Positions 51,720 through 62,030 of a stretch of 64,000 bases of DNA are shown here, piece after piece. The first letter of the stretch is position 1, and every line of letters starts with the position of its first letter. The notes below the pieces were generated by a model. The model worked only from the letters and a program-made list of their open reading frames with translations, was not told where the DNA came from and searched no databases. This stretch comes from Perkinsus olseni (lineage: Eukaryota > Perkinsozoa > Perkinsida > Perkinsidae). The DNA is taken from positions 62,001 through 126,000 of the forward strand of contig JABANP010000004.1 of the NCBI GenBank assembly GCA_013115135.1. Direction: 5' to 3'. The translations under genes were made by a program, and so were the position numbers.

Positions 51720-53300
51720 GTCAGTCGCGCCCTCGACTGAAGTTCCTCGAAGTCATCACTGTCAAGATGCAGGTCGAGGTACTTAAGGCATCGGTCTTGC
51801 AGCTCATTGAAAGGGATCTCTTGCAAGGCACGGGAAAGCACGAACCAGCGCCAAAAATCCCAGGGTAACAAGGGAATGTCTGGATCTGGTGCGCCCTCGA
51901 TCTCGGCCGCTTCGAGGTCTCCATCAGTCTGATCAAGATAACAGCGAGGATGTGCGATGCCGATTGGTATACCAGCATACACTCATGACATTATAAGTTG
52001 GAGGTTCTGGACTTACCCTTATCCCCATCGCAATCCTCTGTGCCGCTATCACATGATGTAACGAGTCCAACTCATGAGCTACTGCATGGTACATTTCAGC
52101 CGCAGCTTCCCATTGGATTGTGCATTTTTCATTGAGCTCCGTGCTTCTCCGAGGCAGTGTTGAATGCAAAAGACGGCAGATGTCTAGATGGATACAGACG
52201 CGGTTAAGTGCGGTGCATATCTGAGAGTCTCAGACTGAGACCGCAAACTGAGGTTTCCAGGCGAGGTCCAGTCCCTCCTCACCGCTTTGTGCTTCCTCTT
52301 GTTGCCTCTACTCAACCCTCTTCTGACAGCAGCTCTAGCGCGTTCCTCTCCCTCGTGATCCAGAATATCTTGTAAAGCCGCAATGAGCTTGCAGTGTGGT
52401 GCTCCATCGCTTATCAGAGGCTCGACAACAGCATGGGAGAAAAAGGAATATCGTTCGACCACCGAACCATGGTAGTCCTCCTTCATATTTTTGTAATGTC
52501 GTGCAAGGTAGGATTCCAAAGTTTCCTGGAAAAATAAAAAAACTACGGCAGCACTAATGCTTGAGTGAGTACTAGTCTAGACTCTAATTCTGACAAATGT
52601 TTCTGTAACTCACCACTTCTAGCGTTTCTCCACCTGCAAGTACCGAACCATCCCGCGAACAGCTGCCTCCCGGTATATTCGTTACAATTGTTTGTGAGAG
52701 GGGCTCAATGGGGCCGTCGTCATGTACATCAACCTGCACAATACTTGAAATGTTGCATGGCGCGCTCGAGGCTTCACCTATGAGCGTTCATACTCACCTC
52801 AACCTCGACTTCTCGTTCCATCTGTCGGGGAGTTCGGATCGAGCTACAAAGCCTGAGGTTCGCTTCACACCAGAGTGCATAATAGCGGCCCATCCTCGAG
52901 CAATGAATCTTCACTCGGGAAAGATCGGCCTTCCTCACTGCGAGACCCAAGAGGTACGGCCCAGAGGAGCCCACCGCAGAGAGAAGATTGCGCCATCGTT
53001 CCGAAAGCGCCACGACTTTATCGTTTGGTAAATGAGACATGATTTCATACTCAGTCTCACAGAATGCATACCCACAATGTGAGGCGTCCCTCTTTAAGGC
53101 TCGCAGGGCATCGCGTTTGCGCCAGCTAGGCATGCTACTAGACTTTGGCATGATAGAGACGAGAGTGTCCAAAGCCTGAGACACGTATTTGCTACGCGAG
53201 CCAGCTCGTAGACGTCTCACCCGCTCTTTCCCCACTCCCCAAGTCAAGCTCAATTCTAGAACCCAGCCCATTATCAACGATGAGATAATGATCGAACAAT
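51720..53300 (-). CDS. Unrecognised multi-exon gene, mostly helical
   Basis: Consecutive minus-strand exon-like frames: about 53300-52796 (contains WRKRDALRALKRD and YYALWCEANLRLC; ends before GTGAGT), about 52540-52290 (contains ESYLARHYKNMKEDY and HEGEERARAAVRRG; ends before GTGAGG), about 52225-52020 (contains IQWEAAAEMYHAVAHELDSL; ends before GTAAGT), and about 51975-51720 (contains LLPWDFWRWFVLSRAL and CLKYLDLHLDSDDFEEL). The 52.3-52.2 kb intron would be about 62 bp. The sequence is rich in Leu, Ala, Arg and Glu and predicted largely alpha-helical. I recognise no family. The start and end exons are not fixed. Confidence 0.45.
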
Positions 53301-53536
53301 TTAGCATTGAACCTCCGACTGACGAACACAATAATGAGCCCCGAGTCGAATGAGAAGCATGCATACCCTTCTGTTTTGAATATCAAGACTCGCCGAAGCG
53401 TGGAGAGGTGTCCACTACTTATTATATTGAAGAGCTCGATAACGATGCCTAACAATCCTCATGAAGACTTGCCCGCATAACCAGCACTGCAGGAGCTGTG
53501 ATCTTGCAGACAGCATGATACTCTCCAACACCCTTG

Positions 53537-53750
53537 AATATTAGTTGGTAATCAGCTAGACTGGACAGATTGGACATTGGAATCGTTTGAGTAAACTGGC
53601 CGAAATGACCGAACTGGCCCCCAGGCTCCTATAGAAGACTCAGCTCTCCAACACGTCTAACACCCCCGGATGTTAATTGGTAATCAGCTAGACTAAACCG
53701 ACTGGACATTGGACTCGTTCAAGTAGAAGTGATCGGACCGATCATCAACC
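53537..53750 (+). repeat. Two tandem copies of the ~85-bp dispersed repeat
   Basis: 53537-53640 (diverged) and 53663-53750 (nearly identical to 49801-49885). They bracket short unique sequence. Non-coding. Confidence 0.7.
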
Positions 53751-54294
53751 TCCGACCTAAGGCTAGGCGTTGACATCGGAATCTAGATCGACTACTTCGG
53801 CCTGCGCGGTAGTTTTCCGATCATCAGGAACGACGTTCGAGGCCACCTAATCGCATGAGGGCGCTGTAACGCACGCGACTTGACAAAAGGCTCGGCGCAA
53901 AACTCACCTTTTTTGCAGTGCGGGCCTGGGACAGACCCTCTCCATCATTCTTTTTCCCTCTCTTGAACGGGAGACCTCGGAACTGGATGAACTCACCCAG
54001 GGCAACCAGAAACCGGAATTGTTACCGTGGACAACAAGATCCTAGGAAAGTGCTTCCTTGGATTTTGTACCTTTCCCTTGGATTTGGGGAATTACCCGTA
54101 CACAACACGGTTTGTGTGTGTGCGTACACTGAAGGAGCCGCACGCGTGTGCATGAGGGTCGACCGGAGTCCGGCCGCCGGACCCTCAGAGGCTAGAGTAG
54201 ATGAAGTGCGAGGAAGGAAGCTCGCCTTTCAAATTTAAGCCCTCCCTCCCATCCCACAGTAAACAATTCCAGAAATCACGAGCCTCCTTGGTAG
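53751..54294. other. No convincing gene
   Basis: A plus-strand frame at 53918-54238 starts without ATG and has no motif. Nothing else recognised. Confidence 0.35.
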
Positions 54295-54422
54295 CAGCGA
54301 AGAGTTATGCCTAACCTGGGAACATGAGTTTCCACCGAACATGAATGCGATACAGGGCATTCCGAGGCTATGTCATGCGAGTAAAGAAAAGGTTAGATCA
54401 TCAGCCTCATTGGTAGCAGCAG
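54295..54422 (+). repeat. Satellite S145, part left of LTR element 3
   Basis: 54326-54422 is nearly identical to 48480-48565. It is cut after GGTAGCAGCAG by the LTR and continues at 59430. Confidence 0.8.
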
Positions 54423-54571
54423 TGTAGGTCCAGGGTAGCACAACAGCCAAGCGGATAGTAGAGAAATTATACGTACTATCTACAATGCTTTATTGCAATT
54501 GAAGTATGGCTAGAGGATATTCGCGCTAAGGGGACAGCGCTGATACACAACAGCTTAGCACACAGTCTACA
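54423..54571 (-). repeat. 3' LTR of element 3 (149 bp)
   Basis: Identical by eye to 59281-59429. Confidence 0.92.
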
Positions 54572-54605
54572 ATTATCCCCCCCTCTAATAGTAAACAGTC
54601 ATCTA

Positions 54606-57600
54606 TCACTTTTCTCCATATGACTTCGAATTCTCTAGACCAAACGTCAGTCTTCTCACCGGTCGGCGGGAGCGTAGCCCTTTAGCCGGAAGAAATGTCG
54701 GACTATGTAACATTCTACCACTTTCCAACCCGTCGTCTTCGTCACAACCCTTCTTCTTCTCAACATCATCAAGCTCCACAATCTCTATCTCTACATTAGG
54801 TCTTCTCTTTGGTAGTGGTAATGGTGCTTGAAGCTTCTTGTCATACTGAGTCCAAACCTCTTCCCCATCATCCAATTTGATATAACATAAATTAACTATC
54901 TTGCTCTGTCGATCTTTCATAATCACCGCTGTCACCGGATGTCGGCTAGTCGGGCCCCGAACAATCACCCAACCAGGCTCCCATAAGTCTCCCAGCTTAT
55001 GCTGAACCCCCATAGTGGTCCTTCTCTTACAATATAATAGAACTTTCTGGCCTTCTGCATACCGCTGAAGTTCTCGTTCTTGAGCATGGTGCCGCTTATC
55101 ATAATATATCTTATTCATCCGAAACTTTTCTGCTTGCACTACTCGTACTTCATCCCACAACTGATACAGCTCACTCAAATCATATTGGCTTCCCTCATAG
55201 TTAACATGCGGATGACGCCCAAAAAGGACCTGGAAGGGACTTCTATTCCCAAGTGCATTGTGAGGTTTACAATTATAGACATAGACCAACCGGTGAAACT
55301 CTCGACGAATGTCTGCTGGCGACCTTAGACCATATGAGCGCGCCATAGCATGTAATGTACGATGCACTCTTTCCACAACGGAGTTACCCCTAGGGTAGTA
55401 CTCCGTTGACTTCTCCAACTTGATAGCATACGATCCAAGCAGTTGTAACACAGCAGGAGCGCTCATATTTCGCGCGTTGTCCACAATGATAGTACTTGGC
55501 GATCCCAGTTTAACTATAGACCTCTGTAGGGCTGCCGCGATACAGCCCCCAGACATCTCCCTCAAATCTTCCCAGCAGAGATATTTGCTGAAAGAATCAA
55601 TGAGTGTAAGCATATGTAACGAACCATACGATACAATATCCATATGCAACACTTGCCACGGGAAACTGGAGCGTACTGTAGAGCGCATAGGGAGTACCGG
55701 CTTGGGGAGACTGTTCACGTAACACCGCGGACACTTCTTGATCTCATCATATGATCTTTTCCACATATACGGGAAGAAACAAACACTTCGCAACACCTCA
55801 GTAGTTTGTTGGGCATCCGTGTGACCCAACTCGTGAGCTTCACGGATCTTCTTCGGGATAAGCTCTTCCGGTAGCACAGGCACCAGCAAAGGCTCCCCTG
55901 GACCAACCGAACCACGATACCAGTATATGACATCCCCGCGAAGCCTCAGTTCGTGTGAAATTCTCGAATAGAATGTCGAAGTCTTACTGATACGAGGGAT
56001 AACCTTTGCTTTGATAAGCGCACTCTTCACAATCCGCAAATCACCATCTCGTTTCTGAACCTCGGAGACGAGGTCAATGGGAATCGTCAACTTCGTCGGT
56101 ATTTTCGTCGGTACTACCGGTACACATGTAGAGCAACAATGGTCTTGTACGGAGGCTAGATGCACATAACCCGGTTCCTCATTTTCCAGCCGCTTATCAT
56201 CACCAAGCTTAGACCGATAAGTAATGAGCTTGGTCAGGAAGGGATGACGTGTCAGGCGGTCGGCTTCGTTGTGGTCAGTGCTCACAAGTTTAATATCCAG
56301 TCGAACCCATTCGCTGACTGGAAAAAGTTCCTGCAATAGCATCAAGTACTTTCTGAGTACTGGACAGTTCTCTCTCTTAGATATAGCCGATACTCGCTTG
56401 GTCTTCAGGATAGTAGCTACAACTGCATTATCAGTATTGACCACAATCTTAGCGAACTTATGACCCGAAGCCTTCTCTATCTCATAGACTGACGCTAGAC
56501 CCAAGTAGAGCGCCTTCATTTCCTTGATCACAATGGCGACGTTATCCGCACCAGGTAGAAATAGAGCTGAAGATTCTTCCATCAAAGTATCCTCTTGCTT
56601 TATCACATAACCGCAACAGTACTTGCTGGCGTCAACCGATAAAACCACCGGCTTGGTGAAGTTGTATAGACGGGGCAGATATAAAGTACCATTCTTCAGC
56701 GTGATCTCATGCCATTCTTTCAATAGATCAAATAAAGCATTGTCGACTGAAGTACTCCAAGAAACTTTTCGTTTATGAACTTCTTTACTAACGATACTCT
56801 GTAACAAATGTTTAAAAAGACAATTCCAAGCTCCGGTTACTATGAGATCAGGTAACTTTCCCAGGATCGAAAGTGAACCACTATAGCTCAACTTTGTCAG
56901 GTGGGTCGGAAACGCGTCCCTGAACCGAATAAATTGCTTGGGCGGAAACTTCAAAAAACGACCAAAATCAGTATACACAATCCCCAACGCATCCACATCA
57001 CCCTCAATGGTGTTTAGCTGTTGGCGTTTAGATACATTAAAATAAAAATCATGATCATTCGCAGTACGGTCAAGATATATTTCTGACTCGAATGGAGCAT
57101 CATCATCTTCCTCATTATCCATATGCGACACATCATCCATGAAAGTAGCAACATGCGAGTCGGGCACGCGAGTAGTATTCAGTGTGTCCAAAATACGAAC
57201 TCTACTACTATCATATTTACGCATCAAATGACCGACACAAAGCTCCAATGACTGTGGCGCATGTGACGGTCCGAACGATAATGCAGTAAAGTAATAGAAA
57301 TCATTAACAATACGAACGGCATTCAGTCGGTAGTTAGATACATACAAAGCTACACTAAAGTAAGCTTCGCTTAGATCAGTGAACAGTATGCGACGATAAA
57401 ACCGGGTATATAGAATGATATCTCTCAACTTCTTCTGCTCAAAGTCCATCAGAACTTTCGACTTCCGTTCAGCTTGGTTCAGCAGACTATAAGTAAAAAC
57501 GGGGCGAGACTTACGAGAACCTTTGACCAAATACCACTGTGTAGGCACACAGTGAAGATCTACAATGTCGTTGATGTTATTTTGGTCGACCCCAGCAACA

Positions 57601-58364
57601 CGTACCAGCTTGCCTGTGTCGCACCATCGTTGAAAATAAGGGATAGCATCATCAGGAAGAAGGTCACCTTGTAGCCGGCGGTGTGGTTGAAATTGGGATC
57701 TCACAGCACTTGTTGAACATATCGGTACAGTATTCGGGTTAATACCCGTGAAAAATTTCTTCTTCGACGGGTCATCTCTTCTTGCTGCGACCGTTACCGC
57801 AAAATAATCATTACGGAATACCGTTTCTGTATGTACCCACGGTTCCGGATAACAAACCCAGTCTTCATTAGCATAGGTCTTAGAACATAGCGTCCGGAAC
57901 TCACGAATATCGACCGATGAAGAATTACGAGCAAAAAATGGTACGTTAGCATATGAGAACGGTAAGGGTTTATTTATTATAAACTTAAATGGCTTACTAC
58001 TGTAATCAAGAATTACATTATTATGTGCTAAGAAATCGACTCCGAGCAAAACATACTGCAAATCATCGTTCGGAAGCACAAAAAACTTATGAGTGAATCT
58101 CGACTCTTCGATAGTACAACTTAATTGAACAGTGCAGGATAACGATACACACCCAGAGACGGTATTTATCCAACGAATGGAGGGTAAAGATTCCCGTTCG
58201 GGTGAAAACTTCAATCGAGAAAGTAGGTGAGCCGGAATAAGTGACAAAGACGAGCCACTATCCAGCATAAAATCTAAAGCAACACCATCTACATACATAA
58301 GACCATTACTGGATGAACTCATAGCACCCTGGAGCATGTCTAATCCAGTATAAACATGCCCCAT
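54606..58364 (-). CDS. Pol of LTR element 3 (protease, RT, RNase H, integrase)
   Basis: 1252 residues counted from the ATG at 58364, two bases after the gag stop; the frame is also open upstream through the slippery site, so expression is probably by -1 frameshift. Aspartic protease Asp35-Ser-Gly; reverse transcriptase with FTDLSEAYF and FMDD at 408-411; RNase H with LSVDAS and NTDNA; integrase HHCC zinc region (H-x3-H ... C-x2-C), then Asp909, Asp962 and Glu998, an exact D,D(35)E spacing, with YYPRGNSVVERVHRTL. A GPT-like C-terminal region follows. The integrase block is typical Ty3/gypsy. No stops or frameshifts; the copy looks competent. Confidence 0.92.
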   Translation of the reverse strand: MGHVYTGLDMLQGAMSSSSNGLMYVDGVALDFMLDSGSSLSLIPAHLLSRLKFSPERESLPSIRWINTVSGCVSLSCTVQLSCTIEESRFTHKFFVLPNDDLQYVLLGVDFLAHNNVILDYSSKPFKFIINKPLPFSYANVPFFARNSSSVDIREFRTLCSKTYANEDWVCYPEPWVHTETVFRNDYFAVTVAARRDDPSKKKFFTGINPNTVPICSTSAVRSQFQPHRRLQGDLLPDDAIPYFQRWCDTGKLVRVAGVDQNNINDIVDLHCVPTQWYLVKGSRKSRPVFTYSLLNQAERKSKVLMDFEQKKLRDIILYTRFYRRILFTDLSEAYFSVALYVSNYRLNAVRIVNDFYYFTALSFGPSHAPQSLELCVGHLMRKYDSSRVRILDTLNTTRVPDSHVATFMDDVSHMDNEEDDDAPFESEIYLDRTANDHDFYFNVSKRQQLNTIEGDVDALGIVYTDFGRFLKFPPKQFIRFRDAFPTHLTKLSYSGSLSILGKLPDLIVTGAWNCLFKHLLQSIVSKEVHKRKVSWSTSVDNALFDLLKEWHEITLKNGTLYLPRLYNFTKPVVLSVDASKYCCGYVIKQEDTLMEESSALFLPGADNVAIVIKEMKALYLGLASVYEIEKASGHKFAKIVVNTDNAVVATILKTKRVSAISKRENCPVLRKYLMLLQELFPVSEWVRLDIKLVSTDHNEADRLTRHPFLTKLITYRSKLGDDKRLENEEPGYVHLASVQDHCCSTCVPVVPTKIPTKLTIPIDLVSEVQKRDGDLRIVKSALIKAKVIPRISKTSTFYSRISHELRLRGDVIYWYRGSVGPGEPLLVPVLPEELIPKKIREAHELGHTDAQQTTEVLRSVCFFPYMWKRSYDEIKKCPRCYVNSLPKPVLPMRSTVRSSFPWQVLHMDIVSYGSLHMLTLIDSFSKYLCWEDLREMSGGCIAAALQRSIVKLGSPSTIIVDNARNMSAPAVLQLLGSYAIKLEKSTEYYPRGNSVVERVHRTLHAMARSYGLRSPADIRREFHRLVYVYNCKPHNALGNRSPFQVLFGRHPHVNYEGSQYDLSELYQLWDEVRVVQAEKFRMNKIYYDKRHHAQERELQRYAEGQKVLLYCKRRTTMGVQHKLGDLWEPGWVIVRGPTSRHPVTAVIMKDRQSKIVNLCYIKLDDGEEVWTQYDKKLQAPLPLPKRRPNVEIEIVELDDVEKKKGCDEDDGLESGRMLHSPTFLPAKGLRSRRPVRRLTFGLENSKSYGEK

Positions 58365-58376
58365 AATTAGTTTCCC
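58307..58376 (-). promoter_or_regulatory. Programmed -1 ribosomal frameshift signal with predicted pseudoknot
   Basis: Slippery heptamer G GGA AAC (58370-58376, in gag phase) directly precedes the gag TAA. After a 7-nt spacer comes a 9-bp stem: GGGGCATGT (58354-58362) with ACATGCTCC (58331-58339), one G-U pair. The loop segment TACTGGA (58344-58350) is exactly complementary to TCCAGTA downstream (58307-58313), giving an H-type pseudoknot. Shifting -1 at the heptamer enters the pol frame. Confidence 0.85.
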
Positions 58377-59221
58377 TGCTCGTCAATACTTTCCATGACC
58401 CCTTGTGTATCATCAGTGGTAATGTCGGGAATCGCAGCGTTAGCTTGTGGGTTTTGCACTGGTTGCATAGAGCAGTTTCGCGCAAGGTGGCCAAGGACTC
58501 CACAATTGTAACATCGATTAAACCAGAACTTATCTTCTTGAGAACGTCCTCGCTCAAAACCTTTACCACCCTGATAACGTGTTCCAAAGCCTTTACCATA
58601 GCCACCTTTACCACCTTTACCACCACGATAACCTTTTCCTTTTCCGAAACCTCGTTGACCATAGTTAGAGTAAAAGGCATTACCCTGTACAGGCTCATCA
58701 TCGCTCTTGCTATTAGCAACGATCTCAGCACGTTGGACCAACTCCTCTAAAGTGCCGAGTTGTAAAACTCTGAGCTTGTCAGCTACATCAACAGGTATTC
58801 CAGAGAGAAATTGAGCTCGGGCAAGACCATCGATGACACTACTAGATACCACATCACCATTACTACTAATCATACGGTTTGCTAGATGAACCAGGTCTGC
58901 ACCATAATCTCGAAAGGTCTCGCTGGGTACCAATACTCTAGATCGAAATGCCTCATAAGGGTCTGTAGTAAGAAGACTCTTAATCAAGTTGGCCTTTATC
59001 GAGTCCAAGTCCGTTCTTGATTTCTCTGGAATACAATCATACGCAGTCGATACCGAACCTTCAAAAAATAAGGAAAGATAGTTCACACTCGTAGGCGTGT
59101 CCCACTGATAGAAGGCTGAGATGGTCTTATACTTCCGAAACCAAGCTTCAATCTTGCCGATCGTGAGGTTCTCGCCATCCAGAATAGTTGGAGTCACACG
59201 TAGCGTTGAACCATTAACCAT
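58367..59221 (-). CDS. Gag of LTR element 3
   Basis: 284 residues from ATG 59221 to TAA 58367. Residues ~1-165 form the capsid-like region (FRKYKTISAFYQWD; YEAFRSRV; FRDYGADLVHLANRM). A Gly/Lys-rich linker with repeated GKG and GGK follows. One zinc knuckle, CYNCGVLGHLARNC (C-x2-C-x4-H-x4-C), binds element RNA. The last codons overlap the slippery heptamer GGGAAAC that leads into pol. Gag assembles the particle that encloses the RNA; the frame is intact. Confidence 0.9.
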   Translation of the reverse strand: MVNGSTLRVTPTILDGENLTIGKIEAWFRKYKTISAFYQWDTPTSVNYLSLFFEGSVSTAYDCIPEKSRTDLDSIKANLIKSLLTTDPYEAFRSRVLVPSETFRDYGADLVHLANRMISSNGDVVSSSVIDGLARAQFLSGIPVDVADKLRVLQLGTLEELVQRAEIVANSKSDDEPVQGNAFYSNYGQRGFGKGKGYRGGKGGKGGYGKGFGTRYQGGKGFERGRSQEDKFWFNRCYNCGVLGHLARNCSMQPVQNPQANAAIPDITTDDTQGVMESIDEQGN

Positions 59222-59265
59222 ATTGTGTAAATCTTGTAGAATTCGGGGTTGTCGTTTGTAGAAAA

Positions 59266-59278
59266 GGAGCTGCTACCA
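59266..59278 (-). promoter_or_regulatory. Primer-binding site candidate of element 3
   Basis: TGGTAGCAGCTCC on the minus strand, two bases inside the 5' LTR. The first nine bases complement the 3' end of typical eukaryotic initiator methionine tRNA (…CTGCTACCA). The match beyond nine bases depends on this organism's tRNA, which is not in the window. Confidence 0.6.
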
Positions 59279-59280
59279 CT

Positions 59281-59429
59281 TGTAGGTCCAGGGTAGCACA
59301 ACAGCCAAGCGGATAGTAGAGAAATTATACGTACTATCTACAATGCTTTATTGCAATTGAAGTATGGCTAGAGGATATTCGCGCTAAGGGGACAGCGCTG
59401 ATACACAACAGCTTAGCACACAGTCTACA
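59281..59429 (-). repeat. 5' LTR of element 3 (149 bp)
   Basis: Identical by eye to 54423-54571. Confidence 0.92.
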
Positions 59430-59735
59430 GCAGAGATTCATGTCAACCTGTCTCTCGGTCAACTCCCACTCGATATAAGTTTCCACAGCATACGGGGGAG
59501 ATACAGACCACTTCACGACTGTGCCACCCGAATAGGGATATATCCAGATCACCAGCCTCATTGATGGCAGCAAGGGGTGATGTCAATTTTTCTGTCAGTC
59601 GACTCCCACTCCATATGAGTTCCCACAGCACACAAAGGTAATAAAGACCACTTCACGACAACGTCACTCGAGAAAGGAAAAGAGCAGATCATCAGCCTCA
59701 TTGGTAGCGAAAGAGTCTATCACGATATATAATCA
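59430..59735 (+). repeat. Satellite S145, two units right of LTR element 3
   Basis: Continues the unit broken at 54422. The next unit begins near 59547 (GATCACCAGCCTCATTG), and a third start is at 59685. Similar to 48565-48700. Confidence 0.75.
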
Positions 59736-59747
59736 TCTATTGAGTAG

Positions 59748-60212
59748 ATGATAACCAATCAATATTATCTCATTCATCATCCGTGCGCTCTTGGTGACCA
59801 GCCGGTACGGGAAAGTTCGTCAAAATGCGTCCTGCAGGGAGGTGTGTGGCGACTGGGGCAGCAGGTACCACTGATCGAGAAAGAGCTCGGAGACGTCAAG
59901 TTCCTTTTCGTCGATCCATCAACACTGCGGCTGTAAGTCATACGCTCTACCTTTGTGTGAACTCCGTCGGGTGGCAGATGTGAGAGTTCGGGTGAGGAGG
60001 TCAGCTCGCTGGACTTCGACCCTTTTGATGAGAGGCTCACCCGCAAGCTCGGATTCTCAGTGGTCGAACTTGGCTGCTGCAGGGCCTTGGCGGTAGCTCG
60101 GTATGGTACCAGTGACCCATCATTCCCTCTTCCCAGTCCCCTGGCTTCGGAGCTCGTCTGCAGGTGGCCTACTTCTTACTATATGGTCACCCGATTGAGA
60201 CCCGTCATATAG
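59748..60212 (+). CDS. Small two-exon protein, unknown
   Basis: Exon 1 runs from ATG 59748 to 59932 and is followed by a GTAAGT donor. A ~45-bp intron ends at a GGTGGCAG acceptor, and exon 2 continues in phase to TAG 60210-60212, giving about 150 residues. Notable segments: IEKELGDVKFLFVDPSTL in exon 1, and LDFDPFDERLTRKLGFSVVEL in exon 2. The clean donor/acceptor and preserved phase support a real gene; I do not recognise the product. It could be the 3' part of a longer gene whose 5' exons were lost in the adjacent satellite. Confidence 0.45.
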
Positions 60213-60593
60213 TTCCGATTCTAAGGCGGGCCTTCGAGCCTCCTCCGGGATTCAGTTTTTGAGCTATTCCGAGCGGGCTTTGGGTTGAGTGCTGCCTTGC
60301 AGCGGTAACCTCCCGTCCGCTGTTCGGATGTGCTTCGCTGAGTCGCAGCGCTCTGCATCACAGGGTGCTGTAGTAAACCTGTCCGAACGTAAAAAGACTT
60401 GTGGAAGTCAAACGTGCCAACAATCATTGTGTGTGATTTTGAAGTCCAACGTCGACATTCAGCTAAGTTGGACGATCATTGGGTGATGTTGGCTAGAGCC
60501 AAGCTCAGTGGGGGTTAGGCTCCCGTTGAGAGGAGATCGATCGACTTTGTGACCGACAAGAGGTGGATATCGACCCCAGTGGGGTTCCCCTAA
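60213..60593. other. No gene recognised
   Basis: Open frames on both strands are short and without motif. Probably the convergent 3' flank between the plus-strand gene ending at 60212 and minus-strand exons to the right. Confidence 0.35.
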
Positions 60594-61177
60594 TCATATG
60601 AGGACCATATGAGTTATGACAGGAATTGCATGCAGATCTAGGATTTTTGATGAGTAGAATTTCTTGGGGTTCTTTCTTGGTTCTTTCTCCATCAAATCGC
60701 GAGAGACAAACTTATTTCTCTTCCAAGGCAGATGCTCCTTCTTGCATAGGTTGCAAGGAATGCATTCCCAAAACTCCGGGGAAATTGGCGTGTAGGAAGC
60801 CGCTGCTTCCCTTGTGTACCCGTGGATAGGAAGTCTCGGGAATCTACCATGTGCAATGAGTTCAGTCTCCCGCAGCACAAGTGTAAGGACTCTGGTGAAA
60901 CCAGACAAACTGGTGTTGGCTGATGACGAATCACTTTAGCCAGTGTCTTATTGCTATGACGAATTATTGTTTTGATATGAATGTCATAGTAAGCATACCA
61001 ATTGACTGTCGATGGCATCGACTCGATGCACTCACAGTTCTCTGAGTCTGCTCGAACCTCAGAGCTCTCAAAAAACACAGAGCTTAGATGAGTTTCACCT
61101 TTGTAATGTCGAGATCGCCCTGTTGTGGTAGCACTACCGAAGCTGCAAAGAAACAAAGAGCAAAACGTTCATGAGAC
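60594..61177 (-). CDS. Unrecognised minus-strand gene (candidate)
   Basis: A frame at 61156-60692 is preceded by an acceptor-like TTTGCAG (61143-61149 region) and by an ATG with a short hydrophobic stretch (MNVLLFVSLQ). It contains CECIESMPSTVNWYAYYDIHI. A second frame (60908-60594) could follow by splicing and includes FWECIPCNLCKKE with a C-x2-C pair. No family recognised, and the join is not resolved. It may be related to the secreted gene immediately upstream (61229-62030), in the same orientation. Confidence 0.3.
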
Positions 61178-61228
61178 AGGCCGTTGCCGCGCACTCAACA
61201 ATTGAGCTGCCGCAGTGGCACAGCATGC

Positions 61229-62030
61229 TCACGTTACAGTGAGGTCGATGTATTCACCCTCGAGCGTAGTTGCGACCTTGTTATGGGTAGCATGAAGCAT
61301 GTACAAGAAGTCGTCCGGGTGCAGATCTTTGCCGCACACTTGTCCCACTTTGTAGATGAAGGATTGCCAGTATGCCAGCTCCCAGTCCTCACCAACGATG
61401 TACTCCACAAACGGGAAGTCGGATTTCTCACGGAGCAGCTCCAGGGAACCAAATCTCATAGTTGTTCCCTTGCAAGTGAAGATAGGCTGGATATTCCCAT
61501 AATAAGACAAAGGGGAGTACTCCTCGTCGGACCACGTCTTACTAGGACCTGGCTTCGGCGTGCGATCAAAAGTAAACTGAATTATGTCGACATCCATGTC
61601 ATCAGAACGATAACGAAATGCGGAGGCAAAGTTGGCGTCAACCCTCTCCTCGCTTGTTCTCTACACGAGTGCTCAGAGTACCATCCGAGTTTTTCTTGAG
61701 TGTGAGAAGGTCACCATCGGCGAGAGCCACCGAGTTTGAACATAAGTCTCGGATCTCAGTATGCAAGCTAGCGGCGCTGCCGACGCCGATGATGTACTCG
61801 TTTGAGTCAGAGCCAGGCCTCATAGGAAATGGTCCCGCGACTCCGCCATAATCTTGGTCGCAGCGGTATATCACATCCACAGTTTGAGCCCCGTTCAACC
61901 TGTTCACAATGAACACCACCATGAAGTCCTCAGAGTCAATATCAGATGCATATTTGCCATCCAAGATACGTTTTGAGAATACTGAAGAGACGAGTAGGGC
62001 CGAAATCAGGAACTTGAGGATGAAAGCCAT
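61229..62030 (-). CDS. Secreted protein of unknown family, two frames
   Basis: Starts at ATG 62030 with a signal peptide (MAFILKFLISALLVSSVFS). The first frame (to 61638) contains YASDIDSEDFMVVFIVNRLNG and a conserved-looking FPMRPGSDSNEYIIG. The second part, in another frame (about 61660-61229), contains MDVDIIQFTFDRTPKPG and later FPFVEYIVGEDWELAYWQ, ending in LEGEYIDLTVT. Joining needs a very short intron or a one-base correction near 61640-61660. Total about 260 residues, few cysteines. Probably secreted or in the endomembrane system; function unknown. Confidence 0.55.

Larger units (their letters stand above)
54423..59429 (-). mobile_element. LTR element 3: complete Ty3/gypsy-like retrotransposon, 5007 bp
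   Basis: Identical 149-bp LTRs (54423-54571 and 59281-59429), TG...CA termini. Flanked by GCAG (54419-54422 and 59430-59433); the paralogous empty site near 48560 has one copy. If the LTR is taken one base shorter the duplication is AGCAG. Minus-strand coding with separate gag and pol. The G-rich purine tract at 54572-54588 adjoins the 3' LTR. The primer site candidate (59266-59278) starts TGGTAGCAG, as expected for priming by initiator methionine tRNA. Confidence 0.94.
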
